Assembly (NCBI RefSeq): GCF_004122735.1
Contig: NZ_SDIF01000041.1
Span: 1-54,690 of the forward strand
DNA from: Streptomyces sioyaensis
GTDB lineage: Bacteria > Actinomycetota > Actinomycetes > Streptomycetales > Streptomycetaceae
Direction: 5' to 3'
DNA: 54,690 bases
In this document: positions 24,561 through 33,893 of the stretch, piece by piece
How positions within the stretch are numbered: position 1 is the stretch's first letter
Layout of the letters: each line of letters opens with the position of its first letter
Position numbers and translations under genes: made by a program
The notes under the pieces: model-generated
Database searches by the model: none
The model's input: only the letters and a program-made list of their open reading frames with translations
What the model was told of the DNA's origin: nothing

Positions 24561-24596
24561 GACACTCATTTTCAACAAAAGTGGAAACGGTTGTCA
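24560..24596 (-). promoter_or_regulatory. Promoter of znuACB-zur with two Zur-box-like palindromes
   Basis: Two 15-bp palindromic sites, TGACACTCATTTTCA (24560-24574) and TGGAAACGGTTGTCA (24582-24596), have centres 22 bp apart, about two helical turns. On the minus strand TTGACA overlaps the distal site as -35. GAAAAT in the proximal site can be the -10, placing transcription start at or near the znuA ATG. The TGA...TCA symmetry fits the actinobacterial Zur box as I remember it. Confidence 0.7.
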
Positions 24597-24644
24597 ACAA
24601 GAGCCGGGGCGGTGTGAGCGGGCCGACAGTGGGCCCGAACCGAT

Positions 24645-24675
24645 TTGATCCAGGGGGTACGGCCGCCGGTACCCT
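24645..24675 (+). promoter_or_regulatory. Candidate glyS promoter
   Basis: TTGATC (24645-24650) and TACCCT (24670-24675) with a 19-bp spacer lie about 95 nt before glyS. GGTAC/GGTACC repeats around the -10 make a small hairpin. I see no T-box features. Confidence 0.35.
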
Positions 24676-24770
24676 GAACTATTCGCCCACCCGTCTCCCG
24701 ACCACCACCCTCCGTCGAGACGCCAGGGCGCCGCCCGTCCATCGTTCGTCGTCGTAATGAAGAGAGCACC

Positions 24771-26153
<1,383 letters not shown>

Positions 26154-26190
26154 GGTAGTGGTCGTCGGCTGTAGGCAGCTGAATTTCTGA

Positions 26191-26227
26191 CCGATGCCGG
26201 GTCCCCTTTGAGGGGGCCCGGCATCGG
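26191..26227 (+). terminator. Terminator of glyS
   Basis: A 16-bp stem with one wobble pair (26191-26206 with 26212-26227) is followed by CTTTGTGTG. The rest of 26228-26405 is G-rich and shows no gene. Confidence 0.8.
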
Positions 26228-26405
26228 CTTTGTGTGAGGGTGGCGCGGGGTGGGGGCGAGGGCGAGGGCTTTGTGGGGGCGGGGCGTTGTGGGGTCCCTT
26301 GCCTGCCGGAATATCCCCGGTGAGCCTGCACGTTGTGGGCCCCGAGGGGGCCGTCGCGACCCCTACGGGTTCTGTTCGGCCGTGCCCTAGGTTCCGTGGC
26401 CGCCC

Positions 26406-26846
26406 TTAATGCTCCGGCGTCGGGCGTACGGCGAGCGCCGCGCACAGGGCCGCCAGGGGGAGTTCCGCGCCGACGGCCATGGCTATGGCGGTGGCCAGTT
26501 CCTGGCCGGGGGCGGCGGTGGCCAGGTCGATGCAGGCGTCAGCGAGGAGGAGGGCCGCCGCGGCGGCTGCGGGTGCCCGGTGCCGGGTGTCGCCCCGCAG
26601 CAGCCGGTGGCCGGCGGCGAGGAGGGCGGCGGCCTCCAGGGCGTCGAGGGCGACCCAGGCGGCGGCCTCGGCGGGCGGGAGGGTGCCGGCGAGGTAACCG
26701 AGCCAGGGGAGGAGGGCGAGTCCGGCGCCGGTCAGGATCCGGCCCTGCCAGCGGGCCGGCGCGGCACGCCGTACGGCGCCGCGGGCCGCCCGGACGGTCA
26801 GGTAACTTCCCTTGCCGGGAGGGGAGTTGAAGGCAACGAGGGTCAT
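26406..26846 (-). CDS. Unknown small membrane protein
   Basis: A 146-residue protein with about four hydrophobic segments (ILTGAGLALLPWLGYLAGTL, AAAWVALDALEAAALLAAGH, APAAAAAALLLADACIDLAT, AIAMAVGAELPLAALCAALAV). A basic N-terminus (RAARGAVRRAAPARWQGR) should stay cytoplasmic. No family recognised. ATG 26846 is preceded by GGAAGAG. It is divergent from the histidine kinase gene 175 bp away and could be a target or accessory of that two-component system. Confidence 0.7.
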   Translation of the reverse strand: MTLVAFNSPPGKGSYLTVRAARGAVRRAAPARWQGRILTGAGLALLPWLGYLAGTLPPAEAAAWVALDALEAAALLAAGHRLLRGDTRHRAPAAAAAALLLADACIDLATAAPGQELATAIAMAVGAELPLAALCAALAVRPTPEH

Positions 26847-27021
26847 GGATCGGGTCTCTTCCGGAGTCGTGAACCCGGCCGTCGGGCTCGTCGTCAACAC
26901 TCCGGATTTCGCGGGCCACCGTCAGTAACGCCGCTGTCCGACTCGGGGTGGCACCAGCTACACCCCCACGACGGACCCTGTTGTCATGGCCGCCGCGGGA
27001 AGGGCGCCATACGGTTGGATC

Positions 27022-28248
27022 ATGACCATCCCACCCCGGCTGCGCCGGGCTCTCGTTCGCCTGCGACGTGACATCGCCTTCACAGCTGCCGGGTTGACGC
27101 TGCATCTCGTCCCGCTGCTGCTGCACTTCTGGGTGGTGATGCTGCTCCTCGGCACCGTCTACGACCCGGATCCCGAGACGCCGGTGGTGCTGGCGTTCTC
27201 GGTTCCGCTGCTGATCGTCGCGGGCGTGGGACTGACCGAGCCGCAGCGCTGGCGGTTCCGGACGCTGTGCGGTGTGGAGCTGCCGCGGCTGCGGTTCACG
27301 GGAGCCAAGCGGCAGTTCGGCTACAACTTGCTGATCGGTCCGCTGCTCGGAGTGCTGGAATTCCTGCTGCTGGCACTGCTGTTGGCGGCGCTGGCGGCAG
27401 CGCTGGTCCTGGTGTGGGTCTGGCTCGTCCCGTGGCAGTGGCGGGTCGAGCATCGCGGCTACACCACCACGGCCGCCTACCTCACCGTGGCGGGCCTGGT
27501 GGCGCTCGCCGCGGTACCGGGTCTGGCCGCGGGGCTCGTCCGGCTGGAGATCCTGGTCGGGCGGGCGGTACTGGGCGTGAGCCGGTCCGACGAGCTGGCG
27601 CGGCGGGTCGAGGACCTCACCGCGAGCCGGGCCGGAGCGGTGGACGCCGCCGACGCGGAGCGCCGGCGCATCGAGCGCGATCTGCATGACGGCGCACAAC
27701 AGCGGCTGGTTTCCCTGGCGTTGAACCTGGGGCTGGCCAAGGCGACGCTGACGGATCTGCCGCCGGAGGTACGAGAGGTCATCGATGCCGCACACCGCGA
27801 GGCGAAGGACGCCATCGAGGAGCTCAACAGCCTGGTGCGCGGGCTCCATCCGGCCGTACTGGACGAACTGGGGCTGGATGCCGCGCTGTCGGGGCTCGCG
27901 GCCCGCGCGCCGCTGCCCGTACGGCTGCGGGTGGATCTGCCGCCGGATCTGCCGCAGCGGACGGCGCCGGCGGTGGAGGCGGTGGCCTACTTCGTCGTCT
28001 CCGAGGCGCTGACGAACATCGCCAAGCATGCGCGGGAAGCGACCCGGGCCGAGGTGACGGTCACCCGGCTCGGCGAGATACTCCGGGTGGTGGTCGCCGA
28101 CGACGGCGTGGGCGGCGCCGATCCGTCCAAGGGGAGCGGTCTGAAGGGGCTCGCCCAACGCGTGTGGTCCGTGGACGGAACCTTCCGGATGAGCAGCCCC
28201 GTGGGGGGCCCGACCATGATGAGCGTGGAGCTGCCGTGCCTGATGTGA
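27022..28248 (+). CDS. Sensor histidine kinase (NarL/DesK type)
   Basis: Membrane kinase of 408 residues. The N-terminal half has about five TM segments and no large extracellular domain, so it probably senses a membrane-associated cue. The HisKA_3 H-box is ERRRIERDLHDGAQQRLV (phospho-His about H222). The HATPase shows N box SEALTNIAKHA, G1 VADDGVGG and G2 GSGLKGLAQRV. It overlaps its response regulator by 13 bp. The family often responds to cell-envelope stress; the actual stimulus is unknown. ATG 27022 chosen over an in-frame ATG at 26986 that precedes a non-membrane, poorly coding stretch. Confidence 0.93.
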   Translation: MTIPPRLRRALVRLRRDIAFTAAGLTLHLVPLLLHFWVVMLLLGTVYDPDPETPVVLAFSVPLLIVAGVGLTEPQRWRFRTLCGVELPRLRFTGAKRQFGYNLLIGPLLGVLEFLLLALLLAALAAALVLVWVWLVPWQWRVEHRGYTTTAAYLTVAGLVALAAVPGLAAGLVRLEILVGRAVLGVSRSDELARRVEDLTASRAGAVDAADAERRRIERDLHDGAQQRLVSLALNLGLAKATLTDLPPEVREVIDAAHREAKDAIEELNSLVRGLHPAVLDELGLDAALSGLAARAPLPVRLRVDLPPDLPQRTAPAVEAVAYFVVSEALTNIAKHAREATRAEVTVTRLGEILRVVVADDGVGGADPSKGSGLKGLAQRVWSVDGTFRMSSPVGGPTMMSVELPCLM

Positions 28249-28916
28249 AGCGTGCTGTGCCCGAGGTGCGGCGTGCCGTGATCGCCGAGGACTCCGTGCT
28301 GCTGCGGATCGGGCTGGTCAAGGTGGTGGAGATGGCCGGGTTCGAGGTGGTGGCCGAGGCGGGGGACGCGCAGGAGCTGCTGGCGGCGGTGGAGGAGCAC
28401 CGGCCCGAGCTCGCGGTGGTGGACGTCCGGATGCCGCCCGGCTTCACCGACGAGGGGGTGCGTGCGGCCCTGTCGATCCGCCGGCAACGGCCCGACACCG
28501 CGGTGTTGATCCTTTCCCAGTACGTCGAGGAGCGGTATGCGGCCGATCTGCTCGCGACGAACACCAGCGGCGTCGGCTATCTCCTCAAGCAACGGGTCGC
28601 GGACGTCGAGGAGTTCATCGAGGCCCTACGGAGGGTGGCGGACGGCGGCACCGCGCTGGACCCCCAGGTCGTCGCCCAGCTGCTGGTACGCCGGGCCAGC
28701 GATCCGCTGGAACGGCTGACCGCCCGTGAACGGGACGTCCTCGCCCTGATGGCCGAGGGCCGCTCCAACGCGGGCATCGCCGCCCAGCTGGTGGTGAGCG
28801 AGAGCGCGGTGGCCAAGCACATCAACAACATCTTGGCCAAGCTGGACCTGCCGAAGGCGGACGCCGACCACCGCCGGGTGCTGGCGGTGCTGCACTTCCT
28901 GGGGGTGGGCGGGTAG
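28236..28916 (+). CDS. LuxR/NarL-family response regulator
   Basis: Partner regulator of 226 residues. The receiver has the acidic pocket AED near residue 18 and the phospho-acceptor in LAVVDVRMPP (about D63), Ser in LILSQY, and Lys in LLKQR. The C-terminal LuxR HTH is LTARERDVLALMAEGRSNAGIAAQLVVSESAVAKHI. GTG 28236 has GGAG 6 nt upstream and overlaps the kinase 3' end, giving translational coupling. Other GTGs a few codons on are possible starts. Targets unknown; autoregulation is usual in this group. Confidence 0.93.
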   Translation: MPDVKRAVPEVRRAVIAEDSVLLRIGLVKVVEMAGFEVVAEAGDAQELLAAVEEHRPELAVVDVRMPPGFTDEGVRAALSIRRQRPDTAVLILSQYVEERYAADLLATNTSGVGYLLKQRVADVEEFIEALRRVADGGTALDPQVVAQLLVRRASDPLERLTARERDVLALMAEGRSNAGIAAQLVVSESAVAKHINNILAKLDLPKADADHRRVLAVLHFLGVGG

Positions 28917-28935
28917 GGCGGGCACCGGGCGGCTC

Positions 28936-29020
28936 CGAGGTGGGGCGGGCTCCGGCGCGACCCCGAGGTAGGGCGGGCTCCGGCGCGGCCCTGACGCAGC
29001 GCGGGCTCCGGCGTGGCCCC
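28936..29020 (+). repeat. 28-bp tandem repeat downstream of the response regulator
   Basis: Two near-identical 28-bp units (28936-28963, 28964-28991) and a third diverged unit to 29020 share the core GGGCTCCGGCG. They sit in the 161-bp gap between the convergent response regulator and TetR genes; no hairpin terminator of the usual type is seen there. Confidence 0.75.
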
Positions 29021-29077
29021 GGAGGGCGCATCGCCAACTGCGCAGCTGCCACAGCTGACGCAGCTGTGCCCACTGCG

Positions 29078-29659
29078 TCAGCCGCGCAGGCCCCGCAGGA
29101 CCAGGTGGCGGACGGCGTCGAAGTCGTCGGCGATCTCGGGGCGGGACCACTCGGCGGCGTAACACGGGTCGTGGAAACGGCCGGTGGCGTCGAACACGGC
29201 GCGGGCCGTGGTGGCGGGGGACGGGGTGTGGAACGCGCCTTGGCTGACGCCGGCTTCGATGAGGGTGGTGAGCTGGGCTTCGAGATCGGTGATGTGGCGG
29301 TCGACCACGCCGCCGGCCTCGCCGATCAACGTCATATAGGTGGCGAAGAGTTCGGGATCGTCACCGGCCTTGTGACGCTTGGCTTCGAAGAGGGCGGTCA
29401 GCCAGCGGTCCAGCCGCTCCGGAGCCGGGCCCTCTTCGGTGACGATGACCGACAGCTCCTGGCTCGTACGGTCCAGCCAGCGCGCCGTGACCGCTTCCCG
29501 CAGCGCCGCCTTGGTGCGGAAGTGGCGGTACACGCTGCCATGACTGACACCCAGCGCGCGCGCCACGTCCACGACCGTGGCCTTGGCGGGTCCGTAGCGG
29601 CGCAGCACCTCCTCGGTGGCTTCGAGGATGCGCTCGGGGGTCAGCGTTTCGGGGGGCAT
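29078..29659 (-). CDS. TetR-family regulator
   Basis: A 193-residue repressor-type protein. N-terminal HTH: ATVVDVARALGVSHGSVYRHFRTKAALREAV. The C-terminal ligand domain contains WLDRTSQELSVIV and LFEAKRHKAGDDPELFATYMTLIGEAG, a pattern I associate with the TetR_C_7-like group. The ATG at 29659 lacks a clear Shine-Dalgarno sequence. It follows the aldo-keto reductase gene by 213 bp on the same strand. It may bind the 17-bp palindrome upstream of that gene, but this is only suggested by proximity. Confidence 0.9.
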   Translation of the reverse strand: MPPETLTPERILEATEEVLRRYGPAKATVVDVARALGVSHGSVYRHFRTKAALREAVTARWLDRTSQELSVIVTEEGPAPERLDRWLTALFEAKRHKAGDDPELFATYMTLIGEAGGVVDRHITDLEAQLTTLIEAGVSQGAFHTPSPATTARAVFDATGRFHDPCYAAEWSRPEIADDFDAVRHLVLRGLRG

Positions 29660-29872
29660 GGGGCGGGCGGCCTTTCGAGGAGAGCGGACGGAAGGACGGG
29701 CGGGCGGAAGGACGGGACCCGACGACTTGTACGGACGGTACCTGGCCGTTGCCCGTACCCGCTCCGCCGCTCACTCGGTGTCCGGCGTTGCCGAGCGCCT
29801 GTCGGCCACCTGGCCTGGGTGGTCCGCACGCCGGCCCGGAGGGCGCTGGCCAGGCGGACCTCGGGCCGGTGC

Positions 29873-30877
29873 TCAGCGCTCGCTGTCCAGATGGGCCATC
29901 TGCCCGGCGGGATACCGGTCGCCTGCGGCGGCGCCGGCCGGGATGGCGTGCTCGATCGCGGTCAGATCGTCGGCATCCAGCGTGACGTCCAGGGAGCCGA
30001 GCGCCTCGGCCAGGCGGTCGCGGCGGCGGGCGCCGACCAGCGGGACGATGTCCTCGCCGCGGGAGAGCACCCAGGCGATGGCAGTCTGTGCGACCGAGAC
30101 TCCCTTCTGCTCGGCAATCTTGCGCAGGGCGTCCACCAGATCGAGATTTCGGTCGAGGTTCTCGCCCTGGAAGCGCGGACTCATGCCGCGGAAGTCATTC
30201 GGGGCGAGCTTGCGGTCGCGGCTGAAGTGGCCGCTGATCAGGCCGCGGGACAGGACGCCGTACGCGGTGATGCCGATGCCCAGCTCACGGGCGGTGGGCA
30301 GGATCGCCTCCTCGATGCCGCGGGAGATGAGGGAGTACTCGATCTGGAGGTCGGAGATCGGGGCGACGGCCGCGGCCCGGCGCAGCGTCTCGGCGCCGAC
30401 CTCGGACAGGCCGATGTGCCGGACGTGCCCGGCCTCGACCAGCTCGGCGAGGGCGCCGACGGTCTCCTCGACCGGGACGTCCGGGTCGATCCGGGCGATC
30501 CGGTAGATGTCGATGTGGTCGGTGCCCAGGCGCTGGAGGGAGTACGCGACGAAGTTCTTCACCGCGTTCGGTCGGCCGTCGTAGCCGTTGAAGCCGCCTT
30601 CGACGGTGCGCAGGGCGCCGAACTTGACGCTGGTCAGCGCCCGTTCGCGGGCCGCGGCGGGGGCGGTGCGCAGCGCCTCGTTGATCAGCAGTTCGTTGTG
30701 GCCCATGCCGTAGAAGTCGCCGGTGTCGAGCAGGGTGATGCCCGCTTCGAGGGCGGCATGGATGGTGGCGATGGACTCGGCGCGGTCGCTGTCGCCGTAG
30801 AGGGCGGACATGCCCATGCAGCCGAGGCCGAGGGCGGAGGTCTGTGGGCCGCTGGTGCCCAGGGTGCGGGTCTGCAC
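29873..30877 (-). CDS. Aldo-keto reductase, catalytic His replaced
   Basis: NADP(H)-dependent oxidoreductase fold, 334 residues. The canonical tetrad is only partly kept: Asp51 and Tyr56 in LLDTGDFYG and Lys85 in SVKFGA are present, but the position that is His in most family members (YQHR) reads YRIAR, giving Ala128. A group of bacterial AKRs has a similar P-A-R or I-A-R sequence, so this is probably a subfamily trait. The C-terminal cofactor site shows VPLVGARRRDRLAEAL. GTG 30877 has AGGAG 7 nt upstream. Substrate unknown. Confidence 0.9.
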   Translation of the reverse strand: MQTRTLGTSGPQTSALGLGCMGMSALYGDSDRAESIATIHAALEAGITLLDTGDFYGMGHNELLINEALRTAPAAARERALTSVKFGALRTVEGGFNGYDGRPNAVKNFVAYSLQRLGTDHIDIYRIARIDPDVPVEETVGALAELVEAGHVRHIGLSEVGAETLRRAAAVAPISDLQIEYSLISRGIEEAILPTARELGIGITAYGVLSRGLISGHFSRDRKLAPNDFRGMSPRFQGENLDRNLDLVDALRKIAEQKGVSVAQTAIAWVLSRGEDIVPLVGARRRDRLAEALGSLDVTLDADDLTAIEHAIPAGAAAGDRYPAGQMAHLDSER

Positions 30878-30986
30878 TGCGTGCTCCTGGAGGGGCGAGT
30901 GGATGTGGGGACGAGTGGAGCGGAATGGGGGCGGAATGGGGAGCTTGGCCACCATCCCGCCGAGTGCCGCCGTGTATTCACCATGA

Positions 30987-31026
30987 CATGACGGCTGACA
31001 GATTTCAATATCTGTCAGCCGTCATG
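30987..31026. promoter_or_regulatory. 17-bp perfect inverted repeat upstream of the aldo-keto reductase
   Basis: Arms 30987-31003 and 31010-31026 are perfectly complementary with a 6-nt AT-rich spacer (core CTGACAGAT ... ATCTGTCAG). It lies 110 bp before the aldo-keto reductase start. TGACAG/CTGTCA symmetry is typical of TetR-family operators, though a bidirectional terminator for the MFS gene is an alternative. Confidence 0.6.
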
Positions 31027-31080
31027 CGTGAATCCGGCTTCCGTCGTCCGCCCCCGATTCCCGCCTTCGCGCAGGTCGGC

Positions 31081-31150
31081 GCGGATCAGCGCGGATCAGC
31101 GCGGATCAGCGCGGATCAGCGCGGATCAGTACGGGTCAGTACGGGTCAGA
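31081..31150. repeat. 10-bp tandem repeats (seven units)
   Basis: Four exact copies of GCGGATCAGC (31081-31120) are followed by GCGGATCAGT, ACGGGTCAGT and ACGGGTCAGA, with no interruption. They end 24 bp before the 3' end of the MFS gene. One unit equals roughly one DNA helical turn. A related array occurs at 49559-49642. Confidence 0.92.
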
Positions 31151-31174
31151 CAGGCCAGCGCAGGCGCGAGCGGA

Positions 31175-32725
31175 TCAGCGCACCGTCCGCGGCAGACGCA
31201 GTGCGAGCAGGGTCGTGCCCGCCACGATCGCCAGCTGTGTCAGGAGGGCGGTGAGCAGGGCGTCGCGGATGCCGGCGGACGGCAGCAGCGAAAGGAAGAG
31301 GGTGCCGAGGGTGGCCACGCCCAGGGCCATGCCGGACTGCTGGGTCGTGACCATGACCCCGCCGCCCACGCCCGCCTGCGCCACCGGCAGTTCGCTCAGC
31401 ACGATGCGCAGCAGGACCGGCAGCAACAGGCCCTGTCCGAAGCCCAGTACCGTCATGCTCGGCGCGAGTCCGGCCACCGAGATCTCCGGCCAACCCGCCT
31501 GGACGGTCAGGGCCAGGGTGATCAGCCCGGCGCCCTGGATCAGCGAACCGGCGAGCACCACCCGCCGCCCGAACCGCAGCACCAGCCGCGGACCGGCGAG
31601 CGAGGCGAGGAAGAAGGCGAGGCACAGCGGCGCCAGGGACAGCCCGGCCGCGAACGGACCGTAATGCAGGCCGTTCTGGAGCGCGACGGCGATGACGAAC
31701 ATGAAGCCGCCGAAGCCCAGCGTGAACGGCACGATCATGGTGAGACCGCTGTTCACGGAGGGGATGCGCAGCAGCGACGGCGGGACCAGCGGCGTACGGC
31801 CGAGGCGCTCGGCCCGGCGCTCGACGAGCGCGAACGCGGTGGCGGCGACGGGGCAGACGGCCAGCAGGATCCAGGACCACAGCGGCCAGCCGGCCGCCCG
31901 GCCCTCGGTCAGCGGCAGCAGCAGGGTGAGCAGCGTGACGGCGAGCAGTGCGGTGCCGGGGCCGTCCACCCTGGACGGGTGCGGGGAGCGGGTCTCGGGG
32001 ACCGTACGGGCGGCCAGCAGCCAGGCCGCGGCGGCTATCGGGACGTTCACCAGGAACACCGCGCGCCAGCCGGTGCCCGCCAGATCCACGGAGACCAGCA
32101 GACCGCCGAGTACCTGGCCGACGGCGCTGGAGACCCCCGCCGTACCGCCGTACAGGCTGACGGCCCTGGCCCGCTGCTTGCCCGTCGTCGTCGCCTGGAT
32201 CGTGGCCAGGACCTGCGGCAGCAGCAGCGCGGACGCGGCGCCCTGGGCGACCCGGGCGGCCACCAGCGTCCAGGCGTCCGGAGCAAGGCCGCAGGCCAGC
32301 GAGGTCACGCCGAAGGCGGCCAGCCCCCACAGGAACAGCCGGCGGCGGCCGACCATGTCGCCGAGCCGGCCGCCGAGGACCAGCAGCATGGCGTAGGCGA
32401 CGCCGTAACCGGCCACCACCATCTCCAGCATCGCCGGGCCTGCCTGCAGATCGTGGTCGATGGTCGGCAGGGCGACGTTGACGATGAAGAAGTCGATCAT
32501 CGGGAGCGCCGCCCCCAGCAGCACCGTCAGCAGGCCGAGCGGGGTCAATACGGGCGGGGTGCGGTGCTGTTGCGGGGCGGGCCGGGGTGTGGTCGGCGCC
32601 GCCGGAGCGGCCGCGGCCGGAGGCGATGCGGCCTCGGCCGCGGTGGCGGCAAGGGCCGCGGCCGGCGCACCGGGGGTGGCGGACGGGGCTTCCGTGGTGG
32701 TCGTCTGTGCTGGCGTAGTGCTCAC
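31175..32725 (-). CDS. MFS drug exporter (DHA2, 14-TM type)
   Basis: Multidrug-type proton antiporter of 516 residues. An Ala/Thr/Pro-rich cytoplasmic N-terminus (about 60 residues) precedes 14 hydrophobic segments. Motif A appears as GGRLGDMVGRRRLF, and motif C-like Gly/Pro-rich sequence (GVSSAVGQVLGGLL) is in TM5. It begins DFFIVNVALPTIDHDLQ, typical of EmrB/QacA relatives. The start is GTG 32725 with a weak ribosome site. Divergent from an MmyB-like regulator across a shared 101-bp region with a clear inverted repeat, so efflux is likely controlled by that regulator. Confidence 0.9.
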   Translation of the reverse strand: MSTTPAQTTTTEAPSATPGAPAAALAATAAEAASPPAAAAPAAPTTPRPAPQQHRTPPVLTPLGLLTVLLGAALPMIDFFIVNVALPTIDHDLQAGPAMLEMVVAGYGVAYAMLLVLGGRLGDMVGRRRLFLWGLAAFGVTSLACGLAPDAWTLVAARVAQGAASALLLPQVLATIQATTTGKQRARAVSLYGGTAGVSSAVGQVLGGLLVSVDLAGTGWRAVFLVNVPIAAAAWLLAARTVPETRSPHPSRVDGPGTALLAVTLLTLLLPLTEGRAAGWPLWSWILLAVCPVAATAFALVERRAERLGRTPLVPPSLLRIPSVNSGLTMIVPFTLGFGGFMFVIAVALQNGLHYGPFAAGLSLAPLCLAFFLASLAGPRLVLRFGRRVVLAGSLIQGAGLITLALTVQAGWPEISVAGLAPSMTVLGFGQGLLLPVLLRIVLSELPVAQAGVGGGVMVTTQQSGMALGVATLGTLFLSLLPSAGIRDALLTALLTQLAIVAGTTLLALRLPRTVR

Positions 32726-32754
32726 GGACTCGACGATCGTCGACCGCCCAGCCG

Positions 32755-32782
32755 GGTACCAGAGTGTTCTTATCCTGGTACC
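32755..32782. promoter_or_regulatory. Operator-like inverted repeat between MFS and MmyB-like genes
   Basis: GGTACCAG (32755-32762) and CTGGTACC (32775-32782) form a perfect 8-bp inverted repeat with a 12-bp AT-rich spacer. The spacer contains TAAGAA on the minus strand, a possible -10 for the MFS gene. It is central in the divergent promoter region, the expected place for the regulator's site. Confidence 0.65.
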
Positions 32783-32826
32783 AGCTCTACCTGGCAACCG
32801 GCTTGGGCCTGCGGCACGCTGGACCC

Positions 32827-33783
32827 ATGACCCTGCATGTGACCGCCACGCAGCCTGCCACAGGCCTCGGTTCCGGCCCCGGCTCGGGCCCCGTGACCGC
32901 GACGCGGCCTGCCGCTGGTCCCGTTCCCGTGACCGCCCCGCGGGACAACACCGCCCGCCGGGCCGAGTTGGCCGCCTTTCTGCGCAGCCGCCGGGAGCGG
33001 ATCACCCCCGAACAGGTCGGGCTGCCGCGGGGCGCCCGCCGCCGTACCCCCGGCCTGCGCCGCGAGGAGGTCGCGCACCTGGGGGCGGTCGGGGTCACCT
33101 GGTACACCTGGCTCGAACAGGCCCGGGACATCCATGTGTCGCCGCAGGTCCTGGACGCGGTGGCCCGGGCGCTGCTGCTCGACCGCGCCGAGCGCAGCCA
33201 TCTGTTCGCGCTGGCGGGGGCGGTGGACCCGACGCCCGGCAGGGAGTGCACGACCGTGACGCCCGCGCTGCGGCAGGTCCTGCGCCAGCTCGAACCGTTC
33301 CCCGCGGTCCTCCAGAACAGCCGGTTCGACATCCTCGCCTACAACAGCACGTACAGCCGCCTGATGTGCGATCTCGACGCGCTGCCCGAAGAGGACCGCA
33401 ACTGCATGTGGCTGGCGTTCACCCACCCCGAGTGGCGGGCGAGCGTGGTCGATCTGGACGCCACGATGCGGGTGATGGCCGCCAAGTTCCGGGCGTCGAT
33501 GGCCGAGCATGTCGCGGAGCCGGCGTGGAAGGCGCTGGTCGCGCGGCTGACGGAGGCGTCGCCGGAGTTCCGTGAGATCTGGGCGCAGCACGAGGTCCTC
33601 CGCCCGGTCAGCGCGGTCAAGGTCTTCCGGCATCCCCGGGTGGGCGTGCTCCAGCTGTCCGCCACGAGCCTGTGGACGGGACCCAACCCCGGCCCCAAGC
33701 TGCTCTCCTACACCCCCGTGGACGAGACGTCCCGGGAGCGGCTGGAGCAGTTGGCGGAGCTGACGGCGCTCGCTGTGGGGTGA
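32827..33783 (+). CDS. XRE regulator with MmyB-like ligand domain
   Basis: A 318-residue regulator. After a 35-residue Thr/Pro-rich lead, the HTH runs FLRSRRERITPEQVGLP then RTPGLRREEVAHLGAVGVTWYTWLEQARDIHVS. The C-terminal half is the MmyB-type PAS-like domain (VLQNSRFDILAYNSTYSRLM ... WLAFTHPEWRASVVD ... FRHPRVGVLQLSATSLW), which in MmyB-like proteins binds a fatty-acid-like ligand. It is divergent from the MFS exporter. Such pairs commonly regulate the neighbouring exporter or reductase. Confidence 0.93.
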   Translation: MTLHVTATQPATGLGSGPGSGPVTATRPAAGPVPVTAPRDNTARRAELAAFLRSRRERITPEQVGLPRGARRRTPGLRREEVAHLGAVGVTWYTWLEQARDIHVSPQVLDAVARALLLDRAERSHLFALAGAVDPTPGRECTTVTPALRQVLRQLEPFPAVLQNSRFDILAYNSTYSRLMCDLDALPEEDRNCMWLAFTHPEWRASVVDLDATMRVMAAKFRASMAEHVAEPAWKALVARLTEASPEFREIWAQHEVLRPVSAVKVFRHPRVGVLQLSATSLWTGPNPGPKLLSYTPVDETSRERLEQLAELTALAVG

Positions 33784-33836
33784 GTACGGGGGAGGCGCTC
33801 GCCGTGGGGGAGAAGAGGGCGCTGTGCCCGCCTACG

Positions 33837-33881
33837 GCCGTGCGTCTTCACGCCGTGCGTCTCCACGCCGTGCGTCTCCAC
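33837..33881 (+). repeat. 15-bp tandem repeat, three units
   Basis: GCCGTGCGTCTTCAC (33837-33851) and two identical copies of GCCGTGCGTCTCCAC (33852-33881), then a decayed fourth unit. Located between the convergent MmyB-like and second MFS genes. Confidence 0.85.
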
Positions 33882-33893
33882 GGCCGTGCGCCA

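Noticed and set aside
24601..24770. T-box riboswitch before glyS
   Set aside because: No T-box sequence, specifier loop or terminator/antiterminator arrangement could be found, and the leader is short.
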